Made by a program: the position numbers and the translations under genes. Positions 41,181 to 55,301 of a stretch of DNA of 64,000 bases are shown in pieces. The stretch comes from Aurelia coerulea (taxonomy: Eukaryota; Cnidaria; Scyphozoa; Semaeostomeae; Ulmaridae). The notes under the pieces were generated by a model. That model did not search any database, was not told the DNA's origin, and saw nothing but the letters and a program-made list of their open reading frames with translations. The stretch spans positions 7,221,501 to 7,285,500 of the forward strand of contig CM076949.1 of assembly GCA_039566865.1 (NCBI GenBank), given 5' to 3'. Positions within the stretch are counted from its first letter, which is position 1, and every line of letters starts with the position of its first letter.

Positions 41181-43097
41181 TTAGGAAATTCTTTTTCAGC
41201 ATGTTCAGCATCAATGCTACCATGATTTGATTCAGCCTGGTTCCCTGTGCGTGTTCCTGGTTCCCTGTCCTGGTTCCCTGGACCCTGGTACCATGATTTG
41301 ATCCTGAACACAGCTGTGCACAAGAAACATCCCCAGAAATCAATTCCATTCCTTGTGAAATCCCACCGAAACAGAGACGCAGAGTCCAGAAAAATCACAG
41401 CTCCACAGCTGTAAGCCGGAGGAATATATTGCTTGTTTATGCAATATTTGAGGAAGTTTTAGTACCGTAAAAGCCCTATTAAGCCCCCCTTTCTATTAAG
41501 CCCCCAGTTATATCAAATTCCAGAGGCTACCAAAGACTTTCCATTTATGGAGCTAAATAAGGTTGCATGTTAATTTTGATATTGTTCGAGATAAAACTGT
41601 GTAGAATTCATGTATTTAACTCATAAAATTGTATGTTTAAACCGCAGAATGTAGTGTAAAATGAATTAGAAAGTTTCCAAGATTTAATAAGCCCCCCGGG
41701 GGCTTAATAGAGCTTTTGCGGCAATTGTTACAAGAAAACAGCAAAAATTCCGTGCTGTTCTGGCAACAGCACCTATTTATAAATGTTGGGGTTATTAACA
41801 ACGCAAGATGCTCGAAGAATCTGGTTACCCTAACTTGATAAAATTACGAGGAAGGTTTGAAAAACAATGCTGGCGTTCGGAGGAAGGTTTAATCTTTTCT
41901 GGACTCTGCACAGGTTTATGGGGGGTCAGGCCAGTGTTCGTCTCCGTAGATGAATTTCACACCCCTGACAAAAATGTGACGAATCGTAAAAAAATCATTC
42001 CATTCATTTCTTATCTAACGTTCATTATCTATTTTCTCATCTAAAATTCAAAGCCATTAATAATAAGCTACATCAAATAACATTTTAACAAAAAAATTAC
42101 ATTACAACGATTTTGTCACCAACTCTTTGGAGACAATACAACGAGTTTGTTAGCAACTCTTTAGAGACAGTACTTGGATTGCCAAATAATTCAAGATGGT
42201 AATATCCTAAATGAGACAAATAATGTTTCAAGTATGTAACAAGGATGCTTTTGCTGAATAGCTGAATAGTTGGCTACATTTTTTTGTCCGAAAAGCCAAG
42301 CTTTTCAGACTCCTTCATATCAATAATTTTAGAAACTACAATTTGCGCAAACTTTGCAATCAGCTTGTATTGAGTATGCGTGTGCTCCGTTACTCCTTTG
42401 GAGTTTACGAGTTTGTATGGGATTTGAGAACATTTGCAAGTTTACAGGAAGCTTTAAACAAATTGTTCCACATTGGTTTTGCGCAAAATTCAAACTCTTT
42501 ACAAACAATTAACAATCTTCTAAATCTGAAACACATTCAAAACAAACTCACAACAAAATTTGTACAAATTTGCTGCAAATTGAATGCAAAATAAATGCAA
42601 ACCCTTGTTATTACTAACGGCAATTATACGAGATAAAATTTTTCACTTGAAGTTTTCTTCCTTTTTTAACAAAGCATCAGTTCTCATATTTTTCAGGAAA
42701 AGGTTCTTTTTTAAAAAAGACACAGATATCTCCCCTCAGAGTTTAGCTCTCAACACGGCTGTCCTAATGACAGACGGTCTACGCAATCTCAAATCTCATA
42801 AAAAATGATTTGACTGTTCGCAAAAGGCCTAAATCTTAGCATAGATGGTAGCAGCATGGTAGCAAAATGATTACATTGCCCCTTATGGATGTATAATTTT
42901 GCCATGAAACATCGTTCAACGTTCTTTTATTCCAAAACAGATTGTTTCATGAGGTTGGAGAGATCGTGCGTTGAAGATGCCAATCTTATAATATTTCAAG
43001 TGGACCATCTGCCATTCCAATTTGCAGAATCGCTGTCCTTTGAAAGTTGCAAACATACCACAAATTTCTACCGGATGAGTAAAGAATACTTACAATG
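41181..43097. other. Intergenic between gene A and the orphan frame; no gene seen
   Basis: Contains short TGGTTCCCTG repeats (41240-41292), a MITE at 41465-41722 and AT-rich sequence. Several short open frames lack any domain signal. Confidence 0.3.
41465..41722. mobile_element. MITE with ends CCGTAAAAGC(C/T)CTATTAAGCC, copy 2
   Basis: TA then CCGTAAAAGCCCTATTAAGC at the left and GGCTTAATAGAGCTTTTGCGG at the right. Internal words are shared with 37267-37573. Confidence 0.7.
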
Positions 43098-43556
43098 TTT
43101 GAAGGGCAGTGGAATAAAAGATTATGGCCGATATTCAAACTAAAAAGTTAATCTTTCAGTTAAGGGCTAACTTAGATGTGAAAATAGTATTTGGCAAAAG
43201 GTATGCTGGGAAGGGTTTAATTTGGGAAAGAGAATTCCATGGTTGATTCTGGTCCATGATTTACTTGCATTGACATAAAAATTCTGTTTCCAGAACAGAT
43301 AATTATATTGAATTCATATTTCAATGCAAGTAAATCATGGGCCAAAATCGACCGTGGAATTCTCGTTCCCACCAAAACCCCTTCCCAGCATTTTCCTAAC
43401 TACTGGTTCTAAAAGATGGGTTCTGTTGCAAAGCAAATTTTTTTCAAATCCAAGTTAGCCCTTGGCTGATAGCTTTATCTTTCAGTTTTAAATGTTAGCC
43501 AGATACTTTATATTCCACAGCCCACCAAACGTGGTAACTTTTCTCTGACTCACTCG
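43098..43556. mobile_element. Foldback MITE related to the satellite-bearing element at 61818
   Basis: GCCGATATTCAAACT, GGGCTAACTTAGATGTGAAA, CCATGATTTACTTGCA and its inverse TGCAAGTAAATCATGG, and CCACAGCCCACCAAACG match 61818-63082 in the same order. Here the left arm holds a single unit, not an array. Confidence 0.7.
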
Positions 43557-43744
43557 GTGGATTGATACAGTTTTGTAGGTAAGTGAATGCTACTCATTGT
43601 CATTGGATGGCAAAAGAATAATTAGCAATGAAAATTTTTCTACAAAAATCAAAATGTGTATGTGCCAATCCAGTTTACGCATAGACAACGTTTTGCCCCT
43701 TTTGCTGCTTTTAGTTTGTAAAGCTTTCAGTTACTGTAGTCCAT

Positions 43745-44496
43745 TTACCACCAGTTTCTGCGATGATTTAAAGTTGCATAAATCTTTGATCTCCTTGTTT
43801 TGTTTGGGTCCTTCTCCTTGCAAATTTTCATAAAAATGTTCTCAATCGCTTTATCAAGTTTATAAAACGAGACCTCCATTTGGTGGTCTCTGGGTATGAC
43901 GTCATCAAATGTATTCGACCTCTTGGTCATGCTGCGCCATCTATTGACAGCAATATCTGACCTCTTTTTCAGATTGTGCCTCTCTCCGATTTCAATGTCC
44001 ACTAAGCTTATAGAATCATTTTTAAGGCTCCTCTCTGCGGCTGTGACGTCATCAGTTGAGGCCTGATGAGTAACGAGAACAATAAGTTTCTTTGAGCTGC
44101 CAAAAGCTTCATCATGGAAATACCTCTGTGCTAACTGTAAAGCTTTGGCTGTCCTGGGCCCTTGCTTACCCCAATCCTCGATACTCTCATCCTCGGTAGG
44201 GGCATGTGTGCTGCATGCTGACGCCCCTTCTTTGTAAGATGCTGATCTCTTGTCACAGAGGCATTCCCCACTTGTGACAAAATATTCCGTTTTCTGATCA
44301 CATGGCTCAAGATCAGTTAAGAACCTTGGTTCTGTATCGTAAACAATGTACCCCATGCTGCCTCCATGCGTCACTTTATCTGTCACTGAATGGAGGAATC
44401 TCTTCATGTGGTCCCATTTGCGTTGTCGGGTAGGGCCTGTGCCAATTGCCTCTGATACATCGATTGCAAACAATACTTTGACCGGTTTTGTACAGC
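43745..44496 (-). CDS. Gene A exon 8: vWA domain 2 and C-terminus
   Basis: It opens in phase 1 after TTACAG. VKVLFAIDVSEAIG is the first vWA strand with DVSEA in place of DxSxS. GYIVYDTEPRFLTDL, then GPRTAKALQLAQ and KLIVLVTHQASTDD follow in vWA order. An insert with four Cys (EPCDQKTEYF, ECLCDKRS, SACSTH) is unusual. Stop TAA at 43745-43747. Confidence 0.8.
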
Positions 44497-47400
44497 CTGT
44501 AATTCAAAAATATATAATGAAGATTAAGATTGGCTAATAACTCGTGGCTCTGGAGGACAGCATCTATTTTTTGCTAAAATCATTACTTCTACCTAGCATC
44601 AGCAAGATCAAATTTTGTAAACAAGGAATTCAGCTCTGATTGAGACTGATGGAGAAAAAGCGATTTGGCAGTCTCAAGAATACATTTCACACCTTTTGCG
44701 CAGCTAACCACAATACGTGCACTCTTTGCTAATTTTGATTTGGTCCAGTGTACTAAAAGGTGTGAAATCTATTCTTCACTCAAGCAAATCGCTTTGCCTT
44801 TTCAGAAACCTGAATCTGTTATTTTTGCAAAATTTGTCCTTGCTCTTAGCATCAGAAGGTAGGATTTAGGTAGACAGAGAAATTGCTTCATCCAGGCGGG
44901 GAATAATTTTGCGATAATCATCTGAGTCCTGTCGAGCAAATTGTACAGTAATTTAAATAACACACCTAACTTTGCTTCATAGGTTTGTCGCTTGATCTAG
45001 ATCTAGCTCTTGATCTAGCTAATGGCTAGAAGGGAACTTTGGGCACTAAGCTACAATTTTTTTATTGGCAATTTTAGACAATTTGATTGCGTTCAGAATT
45101 GCAAAGTTCTTTGTGTTTCAAGCAGTTGTGACGTCATCAATTTGCTAAATCGCAAACCAGAATAGTTATAGATTTCTGTTTACCGCCATATTATGGGCCA
45201 TCACAAATTCCCTCTGTCAGCTTAGCATTTACGATGATTTTAATCTGTTCAAAACCTCCCATGAATTTTTTCGATAAAAAGAAAAACGATATGATTCTGA
45301 AATTGATGAAGATTTCAAAATGTTTTGGAAAGGTGCGAGAATGATAGCTTAAAGGAGCTCTGTCACGCATGTGATTGGTTTACAGAACAAAGCTCAGACA
45401 AATGAAAGGAACTAGAGCCCAGACTCTTTGAAATTTTCGCATAATAAGAATTCAGTTCAATTCGAAACGATCTCTTTCCAATTATTTTCTATTAATCCTG
45501 CGATACAAATCTTTAATCCCCTTTAGGGACCTGTCATAAAGTATCTACTACCAAGGGGCGGAGTATATAGGCCGGGGCCACCAAAAATGTTCATTGCTTC
45601 ATAATGGGCCATAGAAAATATTTGCAGCTTTTGAATGGGCCATGAAATTTTTATGAACAAGTATAACCAAAGGTTTTAAATATACAAGAGAAATGCAACA
45701 TCTAAATAACTTTATGCATGCTTTGTACTATCAGCAAGCTCAAAAATAAACCATGAAATTTTGGGCCACGAAAAATATTTGCTTCTTCACAATGGGACAT
45801 TGAATTTTTCTTTCCCTGTTTATAAAGGGCATGAAATTCTTTTTGGAAAAGTCACATATCCTCGGCCCCCCCCCCTAGGTAGTAGATTCTTTATGACAGG
45901 TCCATTATATCAGGGTCTATATATAGACCCTGATTATACAATCTTCAGCCAATTATGAATGAGACAGGTTGCCTTAACTTACCGACGGCTTGGCCCATCT
46001 TTGCAATAAGAGACTCTCCTTTCGGCGCCGTTGGAGCCGTTGCTGTTTCACTTTCATCCTTGGCAAATAGCTCCCCATAATCAACATTGTCTGCATGAGT
46101 TGCATCATTTTCACTCGAACCAAGAGCTTTCACTCCACCAGTTCTTACTTGCTTATGTTTGTGTTTCTCTGCACTTTTCTCAATATTTGCAACTGTCTTT
46201 TGCTCGTTGAGTTGCTTTGAATCTGTCTCAAAAACCCAAACATCATCTTTTCCGTTTGGAGTTGACTTTGCTTCCTTTGCTGCCTGTTGTGTGCTCTCAT
46301 GAGACCGTTCTTTACCTGTGGACGAATTTATCTTCTTGCTCGATTTTGTGAGGTTCTTTTCTTTTTCCTCAGTGGCCGGCTTCGTCAATTCATTCTCCTT
46401 TTTCTGCTCTTTACTATTTTGTTTCACCTCAACGATCTTCCGTACCTCATTTTGCTTGCTTTTCTTTGCCTGGTTATTTCCAGAGTTATTAGCCATTTTC
46501 TCGTTAGCATTACCCTTATCTTGCTTCGATAATTCCTTCGTACCCTCCTTTTTATTCTTACTTTCCTGATGGTCAACTCCTGTTTCATCCTTTCCACTTG
46601 TCTCCGCCCCTCCAGCTTTCTTATCTCCTTGTTTCCCTGCGATTTTAGCCTCACTTCCAACTTTCTCCAGGCTCCTCGTAGAAGAATCTTTCACAGAGTC
46701 TTCCAGCTTCGCCAGTTTATCAACATCGCTTGCAAATTCATCATCACTTGCGTCACTCCCGGCCATGCTTCTTGATGCTGATATTTTCTTGTGGCTTTTC
46801 AATCCCATGGGACCATCTGGCAGCAACGACGTCTCATCTCCTGAATCGATAAAAAGTTTCACCATACTGGAATCAGTGTAGGGGTCTTTGTTTTCAGTGA
46901 TGATCAGTCGGTTTGGGTCTCGGTTTCTAACGTCCTTCGTGAAGTAGCTGATTGGTTTGTCAACATGTGCAAGTTTGTTATCGTAAACATCGTAGGCTGT
47001 CAGGTGTAAGTTCTTGTCGAGAGAGTTTGAGTCTTTTTTAGCTGTTTTTGTTGATGTTGCTGCTACTGTTGTTGCTGTTGCTGTCGATGAAGTTTGCTGT
47101 CGTCTGCCTGCTGCTTCGAAATTTCTCCCGTTCTGCGAAGTCTCAAACTTTGAATTCCGACTTTCGAAAGATCCTGTGGCTGCGGGGGAAGTTTGCAGAG
47201 AACTCTGAAAGTATTCATTTCCTCTGGGAGAATATGCTGCTTGTATATGCCTGGAATTTTCATAAAACGCTGCTTTTTCTCCCAATTTTCCCTTTGATTT
47301 CGTTGCTTTCTTTTTATGTTTCTTTTTCGCCTTTTGCTCCTTATGACCAGCTAAATCTAAAGCTAACACTTTGATTGATTTTGTTAAATTTGCGTTCTTT

Positions 47401-50400
47401 TCAAAATGCTTCCTCCGACTGCTGGGGTTTGTGTTTTTCCCAACATCTGTTGCTGCAATGGGCAGATTTATTTTTCCTTGATCGTTTGTTCTCGTACTGC
47501 TAGGATTTTTGTTTTCTTTGTCATCAATTTTCGTATTGCTAGGCTTTGCAGTTGCACCATAAAATGTCTGCAGCTTCCCCGTCTTGCTCTTAAGAGTGAC
47601 AAAAACTTTATTATCAGCAAGTTGTTCAATTGTGTAATTCCCACTGTCAATATCTGGTAAAGACCTGAAGCTGAAGTTACCTAAATCTTTACCTACTCCT
47701 GTCTTGTGTGCCGCAGGTTGATGCAAAGTTCTTGCCGTTGCAATTTCTTCTTTGTATGTTCCCAGAGTTGATGTTTTGCTAGTAATTGGCATGTTCCTGT
47801 TCGCAGTGTAGCCTTGCGATGGGCTTCCGGCCTTTATATTTGACGGATATATGCTGGCCGTACTTTCTTTGATATTTGATCTTAAATAGGGCTCTCCACT
47901 CAGGGCACTTCCCTCAAATGAGTCTTGACTTCTTGCAAAACTCCTCGATGGATTTGACATTGATGCCTTGCCATCAATCTTATGCGCTTGATCAGTCTGA
48001 TAACCTTGATTCCGCATGTAATAAGCATACGAATCTTCAAGCGCTTGGTGCACATCAAACTCTTCATCATCGTCGTTAGCTGCTGCGGAGGGCAAGTTTC
48101 GCCTCCATGCTTCCTCGTTATTGTATGTTCCGCTGTGTTTTTTCGATGCACTGCCTCGCTGTGATTTTCTGATGTGATGCTGAGGCTCGCTCAAGTATAA
48201 ATTATCTGTAGTTGTCTCCGTTTCGCGTTGTCGCTTTGTCGTATCTGCTCCTCTGTCACTGTCAGCACTGATGGTGTTCCGTAGAAAGAATTGCTGTTTA
48301 TCTGATGGGTGATTTTTCATACTGTTTTTCTTGTTATTCTTACTCGTAGGCTTGTGCGTCTTTTTGCGACTACCAGAGCTGTGTTTAACGCTTTTGACAA
48401 GTTTATTGTAACTGTGTTTCGTCATTTTTTTAGCGTCATCAGAGGAGTACGACGGGTCGAAGATGTCGTAACTTAGTGTTAAATTAGGTCCAAGTTTAGA
48501 TGTGTATAGTTTATTGAGCACTCTGACAGCTTTTTTCGTCGGTATCAGCTTATATGGTCGTCTTATATGGTAAGGTTTACTCTCATTGTGAGACATGAGT
48601 AGAAAGTGTCTTGCGTAGGGTCGTGTGTCAATCGGTTTGTCTCTTATGTAATGTTCTGTAGGTATAATGAAATAAAAGTCCAATAAAATATTTTAGAACA
48701 GGACATTTTCTATGCAATGTAACAACCAATTGGTTGAAATTCAGTTTGAGCAATTAATAGATTAGTGTTGCGTTTAGCTTCTCGTTCCAATGGTTCATTA
48801 TTCTTAACTACAGGGTGCGCAAAAATAAACTATGCACGTTTGGCAGGCCACAATAAATCGTACACTGGAACGATTTTGAAGATTTATAACTCAATCTTTA
48901 GCAGAAAGCCTGAATTAGATTCCTAGACTTTTTGCAAATTTTTTCCTTTTCAATTTTTAGAGCTGGAAGCGAGTTTCTTAAAATGTTTGTTTTCGAAAAC
49001 ATTGAAAACGATCAAAAAATATCGATCAAATTTCAAAAGATTCAATATGAATGAACAAAGGGAAAACGTTTTCAGGGGAATTTGGGGGTTTAGTATCAAC
49101 TACCGTACAGCAGATTACAATTGGTTGATTTCTAAATCGTAAATCACCACGAACAAGTTCTCTCTTTGTCCATTCATGTCAATTCTTTAGAAAACTTGCT
49201 CAATGTTTTTTTATCGTTTTCAGTGTTTTCGAAAACCAAAATTTTAGGAAACTCGTTTCTAGCTCAAAAAAATGAAAATGAAAAATTTGCAAAAAATCTC
49301 AGTATCTAATTCAGGCTTTCTGCTAGCGATTAAGTCATAAATCCTCAAAATCAGTCCAGTGTACGATTTATCGTGGCCTGCCAAACGTGCATAGTTTATT
49401 TTGGCACACCCGGTATAGAAAATGTTTTCCTGTTGGTAGCATGATGGCACCTTGGAGATTTTGCTAGGAGAAAATGAAAGTCTGAAGGTCCTTTGGAAAA
49501 TGCCCATGATATCCAATCATACCAAGGCCCTTTTTCAAAAACCTCTAGTTTCAGGTGCATTTTAAAATTCATTTTGTCAACTCGTATCTCCAATGTGTGA
49601 TGGACGATTCTTAATATGAGGTACATGCCTTTAAATTGAAGTTTAACAAATGTGACTATGTACTGGGAAAGTCCCGATATATTATCGTTCTGTTCCTTTT
49701 TCTAGTCAAAAGTGGCTACTTTTTGAGACACCTGGTATAATACAAATACTTTTGCTGCTATAATGTTAATATAAAAGGCCTTTTTCGAGTCACAATTGAT
49801 TACATGCAAACTGATTCAAACATTGCAAAGTAATGAATTAAAAAACATACCTTTCATCATTCCATTTGCCACATAGTCAGCATCATCTTCTATTTTCACA
49901 GGTTTATCCCCTGGAGCCTTGCTTTCATCATCGAACGATGTCTGATCATCATCTGTTCCAACAACTTTCTCTCCTACAATCACGTCTCGATCTTCACTCG
50001 TATTATAACTTTCATCATCGTCTGATTGGTCGTAACCATAGGACGGTGTTTCGTCGGATCCCATGAAACTCTTCGATCGCAATCGCACTTTACGTCTTTT
50101 TCGTTTACGTCGTCTTTGCTCGTCGAGTTTCTTCAATAATTGATCGATTTCTTTCTTCTTTTGCTCCAGGGCACGTTGTGTTATCATTTCATCCTCATCG
50201 AGAAGTGGATCATTTGAAGTGTCACTGCGCATCGCCTCCGCTTCATCTGACAATTTCTCATCGTCTGTGTAGTTTTCAGAGTTTCCAGCCGACTCAGTTT
50301 CGTTTTTCAACTCGTCTTGTTCCTCGTCTTTGCCGATGGATTCTCGTTCGTTTTGTAAACGGGCAAAAATATCTCGATCAAAATCTTTGGTTTTGTTTCC

Positions 50401-53400
50401 TTCGTTCGAATTGAAGTCACCATGATCTAAACTTTCACCTTTGACCTCATGAGAACCTGACTCTTGACTTTTGATCTCACTAGAAGCTGACTCATGACCT
50501 TTCACCTCTGCTCCAAGACTTTTCGTTTCATTTCTTGCAGATTTAAGTTCACTAAGATTACCCAATGTTGCATTTGTTCTGTTCTGTACAGCAGTTCTAC
50601 TGTTTATTGTTGTCATCCAACGCGGAGAGCTCGTTTTGTGAATGTTCACTTTTGGTGACAAATATCCTCGATTTGTTGTTGCAGCGGTCTTTTTTAAACT
50701 TGAAGACGTAGGTTGCGAATCAGCAGATTTGGCTTTTTCGACAATTTTCGGGATATGTTGAATATTTGAACCCTCACTTTTAGATTGTAATCCTTCTGAC
50801 ATTTGTTCTGGTGACATCTGACCTTGCGAACTTTGAGCTTCAGCTTTTGAACTTTGAACTCTACTTTTGGTTGGGCCGCTGAAATTTTTATGTTTTCGGC
50901 TTGGTGCAGCGGTGTTGCCTTTCGTGCCATACATGGCGTTCTTTGATGGTTTATTTGTTCTGACATTCTGATACCCCATCGTCCCTTGAGCGTTACTTGG
51001 TTCGTATTTCATTTCATTAGAATAACTCTTATATTCTGTCTGTGGATTCTTGATATCCCAATTTTTGGAGCTCGCTGAATTCTCAGAAGCCTTCTGCTGC
51101 AAGGTTTCATTTTTGGTTGTCACTGACTTGTCGCTTAATTCATTACGATCCGTTGGTCTGACACCCGAAGATTCACGCCTTCTCTCCTCGCTTTCCCAAG
51201 CGACACTGTCTTTCTCTTTGTATTCATTACGTAATGAGGCAGTGTGATTCTGCGCAAAAGAATCATTGCTTTTGTTAACTTTGCTTGCAAACAGTTCCAC
51301 ATCAGACGCTTTTTCACTGCCCTTACTATCAACGCTCGAACCCTTTTCACCTTCTTTGCTGGCTTTCGTCTCCATTTCTCTTATCAATGGTTTTCCGTTA
51401 CCAGCGTATGATTTTATGCTTTCACCGTAGCCTTTCCTTTCATCAGAAACAGCATTGTGGCCTTCTGGCTTCTTTAATATTTCAACTGCACTTTCTTTCA
51501 GCTTTTCAATGATATCCCCATCAGACATAGAAGAATTATCCACAGGGGAAATGGAGCCTGCTTTGATTGGATTAACCATACTCGAAGCTTGACGTTCACT
51601 TTCAAAATTCTCTTGTGAATTGACATCGCCATTACTTTTGTCAGACGTCGTTTTCTCGTAAGACCCCTCAGCCATAAAGCTATTAGCAGAAGTCTGTGGG
51701 GTTGGATTAAAATCACTTTGTTTTTGAGCTTCAGATTTTGTCGTTGTTTTTTGCTGCTCTGCATTCTCGTTTGCATTCTTCTCGCGAGTTGCCTCCTTGT
51801 GTTCTTCGATCTTCATTTCTACTTTCTCTTCCTTTTTATCAGCGAGTTTGTCTTCATTTTGAGCCTGTTTCTCGGCTTTATTCTCCCTATCATCTTCCTT
51901 CTTATTTTCTTGTTTACTTTCATTCTTCATCTCTTTCGCCTCAGGTGCTTTCTCCTGAGTCTTGTTCTGTGTTTGCCCTTCTTTTGTCTCTGCCTGTGAC
52001 TTTGCTTCTGTTGGAGCATTTCTCTCCGTTTGTGCCTTTGTCTCTTTTTGTACCATTGGTTCTTCTTGTTTCTTCAAGCGACTATCACTGGCACTTTTTT
52101 CTTCCATCTTCCTTTCAACCACCGATCCCACAGTCTCAAACTCGTCGCTTTGGAAAAGATCTATCTCTTTATCTTTTTTTATTGTTTCTATTTTGTTTCT
52201 CTTGAGGCCTGAAAGGATATGCAACTTTGTTAGAATATCATCACATCACAAAAAATCATCGGAATTCTTTAGAAAACATTTTCAGGGAGATTTATAACCC
52301 ATTTTGCAAGCTAAAAGCCTAGGCTAAGATGATGCAAAACTCGACTGCAGTATTTGAAATTGTCTGATGACACAATTTTATTTCATTTTCATTGTCATCT
52401 TGAGAGATTGGCTAGAACTGAAACTCACTCTATAAAATGCAACATCCATACAATTGCAATGTCACCGAAACCTAGTGGGAGGGAAAGTCAAATATTGCAA
52501 TTCAAGGTATCATATTAAACAGCAAACATTATGCTAACTATATGGGTTTCATCATATAAGGAGGAAAATTCATCTTTGTTGAGAAGGGAGTTTTAACTTG
52601 TTGATATTTGGCTGGGTCTTTTTCGACAAATCACCCAGAATAATGCTCCTGGCAATGGCATTGTCATCCTCCCAAAGGAGGAAAATTCAACTTTATTGAG
52701 AAGGGAGTTTTTACTTGTTGATATTTGGTTGGGTCTTTTTCGACTAATCACCCAGAATAATGCTCCTGGCAATGGCATTGTCATCCTCCCAAAGGAGGAA
52801 AATTCAACTTTATTGAGAAGGGAGTTTTTACTTGTTGATATTTGGTTGGGTCTTTTTCGACTAATCACCCAGAATAATGCTCCTGGCAATGGCATTGTCA
52901 TCCTCCCAAAGGAGGAAAATTCAACTTTATTGAGAAGGGAGTTTTTACTTGTTGATATTTGGTTGGGTCTTTTTCGACTAATCACCCAGAATAATGCTCC
53001 TGGCAATGGCATTGTCATCCTCCCAAAGGAGGAAAATTCAACTTTATTGAGAAGGGAGTTTTAACTTGTTGATATTTGGTCGGGTCTTTTTCGACTAATC
53101 ACCCAGAATAATGCTCCTGGCAATGGCATTGTCATCCTCCCAAAGGAGGAAAATTCAACTTTATTGAGAAGGGAGTTTTAACTTGTTGATATTTGGCTGG
53201 GTCTTTTTCGACAAATCACCCAGAATAATGCTCCTGGCAATGGCATTGTCATCCTCCCAAAGGAGGAAAATTCAACTTTATTGAGAAGGGAGTTTTTACT
53301 TGTTGATATTTGGCTGGGTCTTTTTCGACTAATCACCCAGAATAATGCTCCTGGCAATGGCATTGTCATCCTCCCAAAGGGAAAGCGTGCTAAGGTCGTT

Positions 53401-55301
53401 GCTGTATGTCAGAAATACTGGGAAAATTCAATCGTCATTTCAGGCGGTTTTGAAGGCTTCTTGAAGGACCTTTCTCAAGAAAATTCCCCATGATTTCAGA
53501 CGGGAGTAGCCGATTATGGTCATGTAAATTTTGAAATATATTGCAACATGTCCATTATTAAATAATACCGGGTGACAAAAACGAGTGAAAACAATGGGCA
53601 AAATTTCCTTGGTTTTCTTTCCCAACAATGATGACACTGACAGGTATTGATGTATTTTGTCCTCTTGGGAGAATGGAATCCCCCTGAATAAGTTATTCAT
53701 GCCAGGGGGAGGACTTGTTCATCCTCCCAAGAGGATAGCATGTGCTAAAGCGTGCAGAAGTCTTTGCTGTAAGGCCCGTGTGAGGCAGAAATGTTAAGAA
53801 CATTTTGTAGTGATTTTGGGCATGTTTTCAAGGTTTCTTGAAGAGGATTTGTCGAGAAAATCCTTCATAGTTTCAGAAAGGAGTGGCCGATTTGATTCAG
53901 GTAAATTTTACAGTAGATTTGAACATATCAACTATTAAATTATATATCTACAGATATCATCGTTTTGATATCCAGGGAGCTGTAGTCTTTCAAACGGGGA
54001 TTGTGTTTCTATTGACTCACCCGGTACATTTTCAAATGTTATTGCTTGGATATCCAGGGAACAGGCCTTCCAAACGGGGATTTTTTCTCATCTGGCATGA
54101 TTTGATAATCCCACCTATAAAGAGTGTAAAAATTGATAATGCTCACCAAGTTCCTTCAACAAAACATTGGTCTGTCGAAACATTAAACAACTATTCTTAC
54201 CCGTGCAGATGTCTTTGGCCACAAACGGCAAAACCTTGTCCATTTGTTCCGAATCTAATGAGTAAATATTCTCTGGATGTTTTCCCGAAGCAAGTGATTC
54301 TAAATACCGATACGAAGGAGATTTATCAACACCAAATGCGAGAATTCGAATTCCTTTGTTTGTCAAGAATAATGATGATCCCCAGGGTCCGTAGTTCATA
54401 TTTCCTGTTGTCAAAGCAAGAATGGCCTTGTTCGCATTCCGTTTATTAGGCCTGAATTGATCTTGCCAAGCAATTTTCATTGCATCATTTATCGCCCGTT
54501 CCCCACCTGGGAACTTCTCTCCGATGATAGCGTCCCTGAGGGATAATTCATCCTTATTTTGAGTAATGTTAACGATGACTTTAGGTTTTGATCCATACGA
54601 AATAACTCCAAAACGAGTCGAGTCTTTATCAAACATTTCTGTTGCTTTTGAGACAAAATTGAGCATCTCATTCCAACGCAGTTTGTTTTCAGTGGTTGAT
54701 TCACCGGCACCATCGACAAGAAACATCAAATCTAATGGGTTGTTGCATTCTGAAATAAAATGAGTAAGGTAATTAGCGAAAGCATACAACAAATTACAGC
54801 AGTAAAGCAATTAGCAACTTCCGAATAACTGAAGACCTAAGAATGCTGTCTATTATCTTCTTCATAACTTGTAAGTGTTTGACCATAGCAAAATAAATGA
54901 AATTTCTAGCATATTGACACATGCAGCGACGATAAACTTGTCAGACACATCTTTAAGTGAAAAGGCCCTTGAAACCATCTGTAATAGAACCAGTAAGTCG
55001 CTTCAACAACGATGTTATCATAAGGGCACATTAATGCGAAAGATAAAAACAACCACTTACTGACGACCTTCTCATTCCCCTTCTTTTCTTCTAGAACCCT
55101 TCGGTATGAAGTCTTTGAGCTATGAATGAAAACGATAAGTAACTATAAACAGTTTCCATTTTAATAGGCCAACAATCCAAGCAGCAATTTGCACAATGAG
55201 ACAGAAGCGCCGGGAGGGGGGGGGGGGCAAGGGGGGGCGGTCGCCCCCCCCAATATTCTCCAGGACCACTTTTCTAATTCGTCTAATTCCGGTGTAAAAT
55301 T

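Noticed and set aside
51718..52297. Several long plus-strand open frames rich in Leu, Phe and Ser
   Set aside because: They are antisense to the Lys/Glu-rich exon 6 of gene A; AAG/GAA codons read backwards as CTT/TTC explain them. The same holds for plus-strand frames within 46287-48164.
52593..53493. Repetitive 39-residue proteins on both strands
   Set aside because: Product of the 117-bp tandem array, whose period is a multiple of three; no start context, no splice signals, and it lies in an intron.
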